Positions 57,587-64,000 of a stretch of 64,000 nt of DNA are shown here, piece after piece; the first letter of the stretch is position 1; every line of letters begins with the position of its first letter. The notes beneath the pieces were generated by a model, which made no database searches, was not told the DNA's origin, and was given only the letters and a program-made list of their open reading frames with translations. The position numbers and the translations under genes are program-made. Source of the stretch: Amycolatopsis methanolica 239. Lineage in GTDB: Bacteria; Actinomycetota; Actinomycetes; Mycobacteriales; Pseudonocardiaceae. The stretch is from positions 620,001 to 684,000 of the forward strand of contig NZ_CP009110.1 in assembly GCF_000739085.1 (NCBI RefSeq), read 5' to 3'.

Positions 57587-57700
57587 GTGAAGGTCCAGCC
57601 GAGCGTCAAGAAGATCTGCGACAAGTGCAAGGTGATCCGCCGCCACGGCCGGATCATGGTGATCTGCGAGAACCTGCGGCACAAGCAGCGGCAGGGCTGA
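57587..57700 (+). CDS. rpmJ: 50S ribosomal protein L36 (zinc form)
   Basis: 37 residues starting with GTG at 57587 ([19 protein letters not shown]). Cys residues at CDKC and ICEN plus the RHKQRQG His make the C+ zinc ribbon. GGAGA lies upstream. Too short for most ORF callers but unmistakable. Confidence 0.97.
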   Translation: MKVQPSVKKICDKCKVIRRHGRIMVICENLRHKQRQG

Positions 57701-57754
57701 TCACCGCCTGCACCACGCAGAGCGGACGGACAGCTGTATGACCTCCCCGCACCT

Positions 57755-57774
57755 GCCGGGCCACACGGCCCGGC
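57755..57774 (+). repeat. Leader hairpin between rpmJ and rpsM
   Basis: Perfect 8-bp stem GCCGGGCC/GGCCCGGC with an ACAC loop, in the 204-base spacer before rpsM. The stretch from 57774 to 57830 is also G/C-rich and can pair. In E. coli S4 regulates the alpha operon at the rpsM leader; whether this is comparable is unknown. Confidence 0.5.
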
Positions 57775-57904
57775 CGACCCCCGGACTCCAGGCCGGGGCC
57801 GGGACACCGGACACGTAAGTGCTCCGGACGACATGCGAGTCGGTCCCGGAACCGGGCGGGGAGCACACCTGGAGCGACGAACAGCAGAAGGAGCATCAAG
57901 CGCC

Positions 57905-58285
57905 ATGGCACGACTCGCCGGCGTAGACCTCCCCCGCGAGAAGCGGTTGGAGATCGCGCTGACCTACATCTACGGCATCGGTCGTACGCGCTCGAAGGAG
58001 CTCATCGCGGCCACGTCGCTGAACCCGGACACCCGGGTCCGCGACCTGACCGACGACGACCTCGTCAAGCTGCGCGACCACATCGAAGAGAACTTCAAGG
58101 TCGAGGGTGACCTCCGCCGCGAGGTGCAGGCCGACATCCGTCGCAAGATCGAGATCGGCTGCTACGAGGGCCTGCGGTGGCGCCGCGGTCTGCCCGTCCG
58201 CGGTCAGCGGACCAAGACCAACGCCCGCACCCGCAAGGGTCCGAAGAAGACGGTCGCCGGCAAGAAGAAGGCTGGCAAGAAGTGA
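57905..58285 (+). CDS. rpsM: 30S ribosomal protein S13
   Basis: 126 residues: [59 protein letters not shown] and a basic C-terminal tail. S13 bridges the head to the 50S. The ATG at 57905 is chosen over one at 57833 by homology and an AGAAGGAG site. Confidence 0.97.
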   Translation: MARLAGVDLPREKRLEIALTYIYGIGRTRSKELIAATSLNPDTRVRDLTDDDLVKLRDHIEENFKVEGDLRREVQADIRRKIEIGCYEGLRWRRGLPVRGQRTKTNARTRKGPKKTVAGKKKAGKK

Positions 58286-58488
58286 GCGTCCAGGGCAAGA
58301 AGGTCGTGCGGATCGGCGCCGGGCAGGTGCGCCGCCGCAACAATTCGTGCGTTTCGCCGAAGGCCCTGTATGCCCGCCCGATGGCGCTTCGCCAGCTCTA
58401 CACCGACGCCGGGTCGCTGATCCGGCGTGGCCAGCAGGAGGCCCGCGAGGCCGCCGCTGCCGCCGCACAGACCGAGAACTCGCGCTAG
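58282..58488 (+). CDS. Unrecognised 68-codon gene between rpsM and rpsK
   Basis: 68 residues. GTG at 58282 overlaps the rpsM stop (GTGA) exactly as real genes in this cluster do, and the TAG at 58486-58488 leaves a normal 19-base gap with a ribosome site (GGCAGGAGA) before rpsK. Codon third positions are mostly G/C. The product is basic: [54 protein letters not shown], and an Ala-rich helical tail ending TENSR. It is not similar to any r-protein I know, and rpsM-rpsK are normally adjacent. It may be a lineage-specific ribosome-associated or regulatory protein. Confidence 0.7.
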   Translation: MSVQGKKVVRIGAGQVRRRNNSCVSPKALYARPMALRQLYTDAGSLIRRGQQEAREAAAAAAQTENSR

Positions 58489-58507
58489 GCAGGAGAAACC
58501 ACCCAAC

Positions 58508-58909
58508 ATGCCACCCAAGGCTCGCGCCGGGGCCAAGAAGGTCCGGCGGAAGGAAAAGAAGAACGTGGCCCACGGCCACGCTCACATCAAGAGCACCTTC
58601 AACAACACCATCGTGTCGATCACCGACCCGAACGGTGCGGTTATCTCGTGGGCCTCCTCCGGCCACGTCGGTTTCAAGGGCTCCCGCAAGTCCACCCCGT
58701 TCGCCGCGCAGATGGCGGCCGAGAACGCGGCCCGCAAGGCCGCCGAGCACGGGATGAAGAAGGTCGACGTGTTCGTCAAGGGCCCGGGCTCCGGCCGGGA
58801 GACGGCGATCCGCTCGCTGCAGGCCGCCGGTCTCGAGGTCGGCACCATCCAGGACGTGACCCCGCAGCCTCACAACGGCTGCCGCCCGCCCAAGCGGCGC
58901 CGGGTCTGA
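58508..58909 (+). CDS. rpsK: 30S ribosomal protein S11
   Basis: 133 residues. Basic N-terminus [17 protein letters not shown], then [29 protein letters not shown] and [20 protein letters not shown]...[13 protein letters not shown]11 lies on the 30S platform near the E-site mRNA. Confidence 0.98.
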   Translation: MPPKARAGAKKVRRKEKKNVAHGHAHIKSTFNNTIVSITDPNGAVISWASSGHVGFKGSRKSTPFAAQMAAENAARKAAEHGMKKVDVFVKGPGSGRETAIRSLQAAGLEVGTIQDVTPQPHNGCRPPKRRRV

Positions 58910-58932
58910 GGAACGGGGAGGAGTAACAACAG

Positions 58933-59538
58933 ATGGCTCGCTACACCGGCCCCGCGACTCGCATCTCGCGGCGCCTCAAGGTTGACCTCGTCGGCGGCGA
59001 CCAGGCTTTCGAGCGCCGCCCGTACCCGCCCGGCCAGCACGGCCGCGGCCGGGTCAAGGAGTCCGAGTACCTGCTCCAGCTGCAGGAGAAGCAGAAGGCT
59101 CGCTACACGTACGGCGTCCTCGAGCGGCAGTTCAGCCGCTACTACAAGGAGGCCGCGCGGCGCCCCGGCAAGACCGGTGAGAACCTGCTGCAGATCCTCG
59201 AGTCCCGCCTGGACAACGTCGTGTACCGCGCCGGCCTGGCCCGTACCCGCCGTCAGGCGCGTCAGCTGGTGGCGCACGGTCACTTCACCGTCAACGGCGT
59301 GAAGGTGACGATCCCCAGCTACCAGGTCGAGAAGTTCGACATCATCGACGTGCGGCCGAAGTCGCTCCAGATGCTGCCCTTCGTGGCCGCCAAGGAGTCG
59401 TTCGGCGATCGGCCGATCCCCGGCTGGCTGCAGGTCGTGCCGTCCAACCTGCGCATCCTGGTGCACCAGCTGCCCGAGCGGGCGCAGATCGACGTTCCGG
59501 TCCAGGAACAGCTGATCGTCGAGTACTACTCGAAGTGA
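58933..59538 (+). CDS. rpsD: 30S ribosomal protein S4
   Basis: 201 residues. [19 protein letters not shown] and the S4 domain ([36 protein letters not shown]). It lacks the N-terminal zinc Cys set of the C+ type. S4 nucleates 30S assembly and regulates the alpha operon in E. coli. Confidence 0.97.
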   Translation: MARYTGPATRISRRLKVDLVGGDQAFERRPYPPGQHGRGRVKESEYLLQLQEKQKARYTYGVLERQFSRYYKEAARRPGKTGENLLQILESRLDNVVYRAGLARTRRQARQLVAHGHFTVNGVKVTIPSYQVEKFDIIDVRPKSLQMLPFVAAKESFGDRPIPGWLQVVPSNLRILVHQLPERAQIDVPVQEQLIVEYYSK

Positions 59539-59629
59539 TCGGCCGCGGCGGCGCGCACCCGCGCGTCGCCGCTCCGCCATCCCTTTCGGCGTCATATGGC
59601 GGGCGCCGGCAGGAAAGGAAGAGAAGAAA

Positions 59630-60697
59630 GTGCTGATTTCCCAGCGACCGGCCCTCGGCGAAGAGCCGATCAACGAGACCCGGTCCCGGTTCACCATCGA
59701 GCCGCTGGAGCCCGGCTTCGGGTATACGCTCGGCAACTCGCTGCGGCGCACGCTGCTGTCGTCCATCCCGGGCGCGGCGGTCACCAGCATCCGCATCGAC
59801 GGTGTGCTGCACGAGTTCACCACCGTCCCCGGGGTGAAGGAAGACGTCACCGACATCATCCTGAACCTCAAGGAACTGGTCGTCTCGTCCGAGGAGGACG
59901 AGCCCGTCACCATGTACCTGCGCAAGCAGGGCCCGGGTGAGGTCACCGCGGCCGACATCGTTCCGCCGGCCGGTGTCACCGTGCACAACCAGGATCTGCA
60001 CATCGCCTCGCTGAACGGCAAGGGCAAGCTGGAGATCGAACTGGTCGTCGAGCGCGGCCGCGGTTACGTGCCCGCTCAGCAGAACAAGCAGGCTGGTGCC
60101 GAGATCGGCCGGATCCCGGTCGACTCGATCTACTCGCCGGTGCTGAAGGTCACGTACAAGGTCGAGGCGACCCGTGTCGAGCAGCGCACCGACTTCGACA
60201 AGCTGATCCTGGACGTCGAGACCAAGCCGTCGATCACCCCGCGCGACGCGGTCGCGTCGGCCGGCAAGACGCTGGTCGAGCTGTTCGGCCTGGCCCGGGA
60301 GCTCAACGTCGACGCCGAGGGCATCGAGATCGGCCCGTCGCCGCAGGAGGCGGACACCATCGCCGCCTACGCGATGCCGATCGAGGACCTGGACCTCACG
60401 GTCCGGTCGTACAACTGCCTCAAGCGCGAGGGCATCCACACGGTCGGCGAACTGGTCTCGCGCAGCGAGGCCGACCTGCTCGACATCCGCAACTTCGGCG
60501 CGAAGTCGATCGACGAGGTCAAGATGAAGCTCGTCGGCCTCGGCCTGTCGCTGAAGGACAGCCCGCCCGGGTTCGACCCGACCGCGGCTGCTGCCTCCTA
60601 CGAGGGCGGCGAGAGCTGGTCCGCCGAGGGTGTCGGCGGTCTGTCGGACAACGGCCACGACGACGGCCAGGACTACGCAGAGACGGAGCAGCTGTAA
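59630..60697 (+). CDS. rpoA: DNA-directed RNA polymerase alpha subunit
   Basis: 355 residues. N-terminal dimerisation domain ([26 protein letters not shown]) and C-terminal domain ([44 protein letters not shown]) that contacts UP elements and activators. The acidic tail of about 45 residues is usual in actinobacteria. GTG at 59630 follows AAGGAAGAGAAG. Confidence 0.98.
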   Translation: MLISQRPALGEEPINETRSRFTIEPLEPGFGYTLGNSLRRTLLSSIPGAAVTSIRIDGVLHEFTTVPGVKEDVTDIILNLKELVVSSEEDEPVTMYLRKQGPGEVTAADIVPPAGVTVHNQDLHIASLNGKGKLEIELVVERGRGYVPAQQNKQAGAEIGRIPVDSIYSPVLKVTYKVEATRVEQRTDFDKLILDVETKPSITPRDAVASAGKTLVELFGLARELNVDAEGIEIGPSPQEADTIAAYAMPIEDLDLTVRSYNCLKREGIHTVGELVSRSEADLLDIRNFGAKSIDEVKMKLVGLGLSLKDSPPGFDPTAAAASYEGGESWSAEGVGGLSDNGHDDGQDYAETEQL

Positions 60698-60776
60698 GGA
60701 CGGCGGCCCGCCTCGCCGAGTGATTCGTGCGGGGCGGGCGCCGGCCTGAAAGCGGCCGGATTTACGAGGAGAAGCA

Positions 60777-61361
60777 ATGCCCACCCCCACGAAGGGCCCC
60801 CGTCTCGGTGGATCCGCGGCCCACGAGCGGCTGATGATGGCGAACCTCGCCACGTCGCTGTTCGAGCACGGCAAGATCACCACGACCGAGGCCAAGGCCC
60901 GCCGGATGCGGCCACTCGCCGAGAAGCTGATCACCAAGGCGAAGCGCGGCGACCTGCACAACCGGCGTCAGATCCAGCGCGTGATCCGCGACAAGGACGT
61001 GGTTCACAAGCTGCTCGCCGAGATCGGCCCGTTCTTCGCGGACCGCAACGGCGGCTACACCCGGATCACCAAGACGCTGCCGCGCAAGGGCGACAACGCC
61101 CCGATGGCGGTCATCGAGCTGGTGTCCGAGAAGACCGTCACCTCGGAGGCTGAGAAGGCGCGGAAGACCAAGTTCGCGAAGGACGAGGCCGCCGCTCCCG
61201 CCGCGACCGAGGCCGAGGAGACCAAGGCCGAGGCCGCCGAGGCGGCCGACCAGGACGCTGAGGCGCCCGAGTCGGCCACCGCCGAGGCGACCGCCGAGCC
61301 GGCCGAGGGTGCCGCTGACGCGGATGCCGACGCTGAGTCGTCGAAGAAGGACGAGTCCTGA
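60777..61361 (+). CDS. rplQ: 50S ribosomal protein L17 with a long acidic tail
   Basis: 194 residues. The first 120 match L17 ([48 protein letters not shown]). The last 70 residues are an Ala/Glu/Asp-rich low-complexity tail ending SSKKDES, far beyond E. coli L17 (127 aa); such tails occur in actinobacteria, with this one on the long side. Its TGA overlaps the truA CTG (CTGA). Confidence 0.96.
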   Translation: MPTPTKGPRLGGSAAHERLMMANLATSLFEHGKITTTEAKARRMRPLAEKLITKAKRGDLHNRRQIQRVIRDKDVVHKLLAEIGPFFADRNGGYTRITKTLPRKGDNAPMAVIELVSEKTVTSEAEKARKTKFAKDEAAAPAATEAEETKAEAAEAADQDAEAPESATAEATAEPAEGAADADADAESSKKDES

Positions 61362-62266
61362 CGGCTGAGTTCGGTCCAGGCAACGAGCCCGCTGCTCCCT
61401 CCGGGGAGGGCGGGCTCGTTCGTCTGCGCCTGGACGTCAGCTACGACGGCACGCAGTTCTCGGGGTGGGCCCGCCAGCCCGGCCGCCGGACGGTCCAGGG
61501 CTTGCTGGAGGAGGCGCTGGCGAAGCAGCCGCCCGGGGCCGCGGTGCCGAAGTCGGTCGTGGTGGCCGGCCGCACGGACGCCGGTGTGCACGCGACCGGG
61601 CAGGTCGTGCACGTGGACGTGGTGCCGTTGTCGGAGCCACGCGGCCGCCTGACGCTGGACGAGCACGGAATTCTCGATCTGGAGCGCATGCGGCACCGCT
61701 GGAACCGGTTCCTGCCGGGCGACGTGCGAGTGCTGGACGCGCGGGTCGCGCCGGAGGGTTTCGACGCCCGGTTCTCCGCGATCCGCAGGCATTATCGTTA
61801 TCGGGTCTCGGACGCGCCGTGGGGCGTTGATCCACTGCGCCGGTTCGACACCCTGGCCTGGGGCCGCCCCCTGTCTCTGACGGCGATGAACGAGGCTTCC
61901 GAGGCACTGTTGGGCCTGCGGGACTTCGCGGCGTTCTGCAAGCAGCGCGAGGGCGGCACCACGATCCGCGAACTGCAGCGGTTCACGTGGCGCCGGATCG
62001 ATTCGCACGTCGTCGAGGCCGAGGTCTCGGCTGACGCGTTCTGCCACTCGATGGTGCGCAGCCTGGTCGGCGCGATGCTCCTGGTGGGCGACGGCCGTCG
62101 CCCGACCGAGTGGCCGGCTGAGCTGCTGCGCGGGGGAGTGCGGGACAGCGCCGTAGCCCCCGCACACGGCCTGACGTTGATCGGCGTGGACTACCCGGCC
62201 GACGAGGAGCTGGCCGCACGGGCCGAACAGACCCGCAACATGCGAGCAGCCTCCGAGGCGAGCTAG
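61358..62266 (+). CDS. truA: tRNA pseudouridine synthase A, apparent CTG start
   Basis: 302 residues. TruA makes pseudouridine at positions 38-40 of tRNAs. Core motifs: [30 protein letters not shown] (catalytic Asp about 74), [15 protein letters not shown]. The conserved N-terminus begins before any ATG, GTG or TTG: from the in-frame stop at 61334 to the conserved LVRLRLDV segment the only near-start is CTG at 61358, overlapping the rplQ stop as CTGA and preceded by GAAGGACGAG. I therefore place the start there. A downstream ATG would remove the first conserved strand. Two perfect DnaA boxes follow the stop. Confidence 0.88.
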   Translation: MTAEFGPGNEPAAPSGEGGLVRLRLDVSYDGTQFSGWARQPGRRTVQGLLEEALAKQPPGAAVPKSVVVAGRTDAGVHATGQVVHVDVVPLSEPRGRLTLDEHGILDLERMRHRWNRFLPGDVRVLDARVAPEGFDARFSAIRRHYRYRVSDAPWGVDPLRRFDTLAWGRPLSLTAMNEASEALLGLRDFAAFCKQREGGTTIRELQRFTWRRIDSHVVEAEVSADAFCHSMVRSLVGAMLLVGDGRRPTEWPAELLRGGVRDSAVAPAHGLTLIGVDYPADEELAARAEQTRNMRAASEAS

Positions 62267-62295
62267 TTATCCACAATCCACAGCGGTTATCCACA
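62267..62295 (+). promoter_or_regulatory. Pair of perfect DnaA boxes
   Basis: TTATCCACA occurs at 62267-62275 and 62287-62295, in the same orientation with starts 20 bp apart; a weaker 7-of-9 match (CAATCCACA) lies between at 62274-62282. The first box starts at the base after the truA TAG. A further 7-of-9 match is at 62431-62439. dnaA and dnaN are absent, so this is not oriC. Confidence 0.8.
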
Positions 62296-62779
62296 GGCTG
62301 GCGACGGTGGCTGGCCGCACGGCAGACCGCAAGCCAGCGACGGAAGAAGACCGACGAACAAGCAGGCCTTCCCCCACCGCGCAACCGCAAGCCGGCAACG
62401 AAAAGCAGGCGACTACGCCTCCCCCGCTCCCGATCCACAGCGGGTCTTTGGTCGCCGATCAGCGGGGTCAAGGTACTCTTTCCCGCCTTGACGCCGCTGC
62501 TCGGCGACTGAAACACAATCAGGCATCGGGGGCGGGGGTGGTCGAAGGTGACCTTTCCAGCGCCGTGAGGCGCAGTTTCCGCGCGACAGCGCGGCTTTAA
62601 AGATCAAAAGAGTCCTCGCCGGACGGGCAGGCTCCGGGATGACAGAAAAGCACTTCGTCTCACCTCGAGTGGGTGGCTGGCGGGTCATCCCGTCGCCTTC
62701 CGGTTTGTGCATATGGCGCCGGTGTCAGGCGACGGGATGACCACCCAGCTCGGGTTTTGTTCACAGATCAAGGACGTCG
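62296..62779. other. Gene-free region between truA and the ESX-4 locus
   Basis: About 480 bases without a supported gene. It contains the DnaA-like site at 62431 and the long inverted repeat at 62676-62749. Candidate frames (62307-62600 plus, 62413-62712 minus) lack ribosome sites, domains and normal composition. It separates convergently arranged truA and the ESX-4 genes. Confidence 0.5.
62676..62749. repeat. 22-bp inverted repeat with 30-nt loop near the ESX-4 end
   Basis: A perfect 15-bp inverted repeat (62683-62697 and 62728-62742) extends outwards to 22 bp with 20 matches (62676-62697 and 62728-62749). The 30-nt loop is T-rich in part. It lies 31 bases beyond the stop of the minus-strand operon and may be its terminator, though the loop is unusually long. 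Confidence 0.7.
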
Positions 62780-63502
62780 TCAGTCGCCGCGGCGGACTGG
62801 GCCCAGTAGTGCCTGTTCTTTCGGTGTGGTGACCAGGCGGAGGGGGCGCCAGAGGTTCTGACCCAGTGCCACCACCTGGTCGTCCTTCAGCGTGGTCAGC
62901 TGCCGCACCATCTGCGGTGGCAGGCGCCAGATCCGGGCCGCCAGCTCGGCCTGTCCGGCGGGCAGCCGCTGCATCAGCACGACGTCCGCGGCGTTCGCGA
63001 TCGTCGTCGCCTGGGGGTGCAGGTACGGCAGCACGTAGACCGTCGTGTGCCAGGGCGATCGGGGCGGGAACAGGTCCTGCGGTGTCGGCCCGCCGTCGGT
63101 GACCACCAGCAGCGGCGCGTCTTCCGACGGGCGCGGCAGCTCGACCGGCGACAGCCGCCGGATGGTCACCAGCGGCGACGGTCGCCCGTTCGGCTGGTTG
63201 CCTGCCGCCTTCGGCAGCACCTGCCAGGCGGCCGGCCGTCCGGTCGCGATCGTCACCCACGCGCCGACCGCCATCGCCCGCAGCGCCACCTGCCGCGCCA
63301 GGTACAGGCCACCCACCAGCACGATCCGGGTGGGGGTGGCCCGCAGGGCGGAGATCGTCAGCGGCTCGCCCTTGAGGCCCGAGCCGACGACGATGCCGCC
63401 GCGGTCACCGGACGGGCTGATCGCGTCCAGCAGCACCGGGTCGACCACGAACTCGGGCGCGACGCCCGTGTTCCGGCCCGGGTCACGAAGCCGCAGGCTC
63501 AT
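62780..63502 (-). CDS. Type VII secretion-associated protein downstream of EccE
   Basis: 240 residues. No signal peptide or transmembrane helix. The middle has an alternating beta-helix pattern (TRIVLVGGLYLARQVALRAMAVGAWVTIATG; PLLVVTDGGPTPQDLF) reminiscent of a nucleotide-binding-like fold but without a P-loop; the C-terminal part (LPPQMVRQLTTLKDDQVVALGQNLWRPLRLV) is helical. The ATG overlaps the EccE stop (ATGA), indicating translational coupling. I do not recognise a defined family; context suggests a cytoplasmic T7SS accessory protein. Confidence 0.75.
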   Translation of the reverse strand: MSLRLRDPGRNTGVAPEFVVDPVLLDAISPSGDRGGIVVGSGLKGEPLTISALRATPTRIVLVGGLYLARQVALRAMAVGAWVTIATGRPAAWQVLPKAAGNQPNGRPSPLVTIRRLSPVELPRPSEDAPLLVVTDGGPTPQDLFPPRSPWHTTVYVLPYLHPQATTIANAADVVLMQRLPAGQAELAARIWRLPPQMVRQLTTLKDDQVVALGQNLWRPLRLVTTPKEQALLGPVRRGD

Positions 63503-64000
63503 GCGGTGCCTCCCATCGGCATGGTCGCGGCGAGCCCGTCGATCTGCAGGCCGCGCAGCGGGGTCAGCGACACACCGACGCGTTCAGCGAGCGTGTTGAG
63601 CCGCTCGTCGGCGGCGTCCAGCTCACGCGGGTTGCGCGCGCTCAGCCGCACCACGCCGCGCAGGCCGACCTTGCCCTCGTCGTCCGCGGGCGAGATGGAC
63701 ATCGCCACGGTCGACGACAGCGTGCGCACGCTGGTCAGCGCGTTCAGCGTGGTCGTGATCTTGCCCTTGGGCCAGCTGGTCACGGCGTAGCTGGCGTGAC
63801 CGACGCCCGCCGCGGTCGCGCTGGTCCAGTTCTCCTTCAGGCTCACCTTCGCGCCGCCACCGACGGCCGCGGTCAGCTCGGCGGCCGAGATCCCGGCCCG
63901 CAGCAGCTCGTCCGGGCTCAGGGGCCGGGTCGGCACGCCCTGCGACTCCAGTGCGTTGCGGACACGGGACAGCGCGCCGATGAGGGCGCGGTGCGCGCCG
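63499..64000 (-). CDS. eccE: Type VII secretion protein EccE, C-terminal fragment
   Basis: The gene enters from the right edge; 166 codons are visible. The segment includes PTRPLSPDELLRAGISAAELTAAVGGG, HASYAVTSWP and a C-terminal beta-helical domain ending GLQIDGLAATMPMGGTA, typical of the EccE cytosolic/periphery domain of ESX core complexes. ESX-4 lies between truA and rplM in mycobacteria, so this is probably EccE4. The N-terminal transmembrane helices are outside the window. Confidence 0.78.
   Translation of the reverse strand, partial: GAHRALIGALSRVRNALESQGVPTRPLSPDELLRAGISAAELTAAVGGGAKVSLKENWTSATAAGVGHASYAVTSWPKGKITTTLNALTSVRTLSSTVAMSISPADDEGKVGLRGVVRLSARNPRELDAADERLNTLAERVGVSLTPLRGLQIDGLAATMPMGGTA

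Noticed and set aside
62307..62712. Short ORFs on both strands between truA and the ESX-4 genes
   Set aside because: No ribosome site or domain and mutually overlapping; the DNA shows DnaA boxes and an inverted repeat instead.
62267..62779. Chromosomal origin oriC
   Set aside because: Only two perfect DnaA boxes are present and neither dnaA, dnaN nor rpmH is nearby; the location next to truA/ESX-4 does not match actinobacterial oriC.

Overview
This 64 kb window is a high-GC actinobacterial chromosome segment, most likely from the Pseudonocardiaceae and plausibly Amycolatopsis. The gene order is the classical actinobacterial one: thrT-metT-rpmG-hadAB, then trpT-secE-nusG-rplKA-rplJL, mceG, rpoBC, rpsL-rpsG-fusA-tuf, S10-spc-alpha, truA and ESX-4. 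GTG, TTG and overlapping (ATGA/GTGA) starts are common, and the rpoB Rif region carries Asn at the Ser531 position. The genus assignment is inference; no 16S rRNA is present.

Layout. 1-5.8 kb: the end of a DedA-family gene converges on lon, which has an HspR-type (HAIR) operator; a membrane GGDEF/EAL protein follows. 5.8-10.4 kb: tRNA-Thr, tRNA-Met, rpmG, hadA-hadB, a MazEF-type toxin-antitoxin pair where mycobacteria have hadC, an SGNH hydrolase, an aminotransferase and tRNA-Trp. 10.4-15.3 kb: secE-nusG-rplK-rplA, a Gln-repeat membrane protein, and the L10 leader with rplJ-rplL. 15.4-26.8 kb: a complete Mce lipid-import operon (mceG ATPase, two YrbE permeases, MceA-F, two Mce-associated proteins) lying between rplL and rpoB. 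27.3-35.1 kb: rpoB-rpoC. 35.1-37.7 kb: a 48-codon gene and a three-gene type VII secretion substrate cassette on the minus strand. 38.2-42.6 kb: rpsL-rpsG-fusA-tuf. 42.9-61.4 kb: the S10, spc and alpha operons with secY, adk, map, infA and rpoA, plus an unrecognised 68-codon gene between rpsM and rpsK. 61.4-64 kb: truA with an apparent CTG start, a DnaA-box pair, and the end of an ESX-4-like locus (EccE and a partner).

Most of the window is the translation and transcription core: ribosomal proteins, EF-G, EF-Tu, RNA polymerase subunits, NusG and the SecE/SecY translocon, run as long co-directional operons with tight or overlapping junctions. Accessory modules sit at the operon borders: mce, the TA pair, the T7SS substrates and ESX-4. 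The points most worth a second look are the Asn in the RpoB rifampicin pocket, the 68-codon gene inside the alpha operon, the CTG-started truA followed directly by perfect DnaA boxes, the 38-bp palindrome upstream of the S10 operon, and the lon upstream region with a HAIR operator next to a 59-bp nested dyad.
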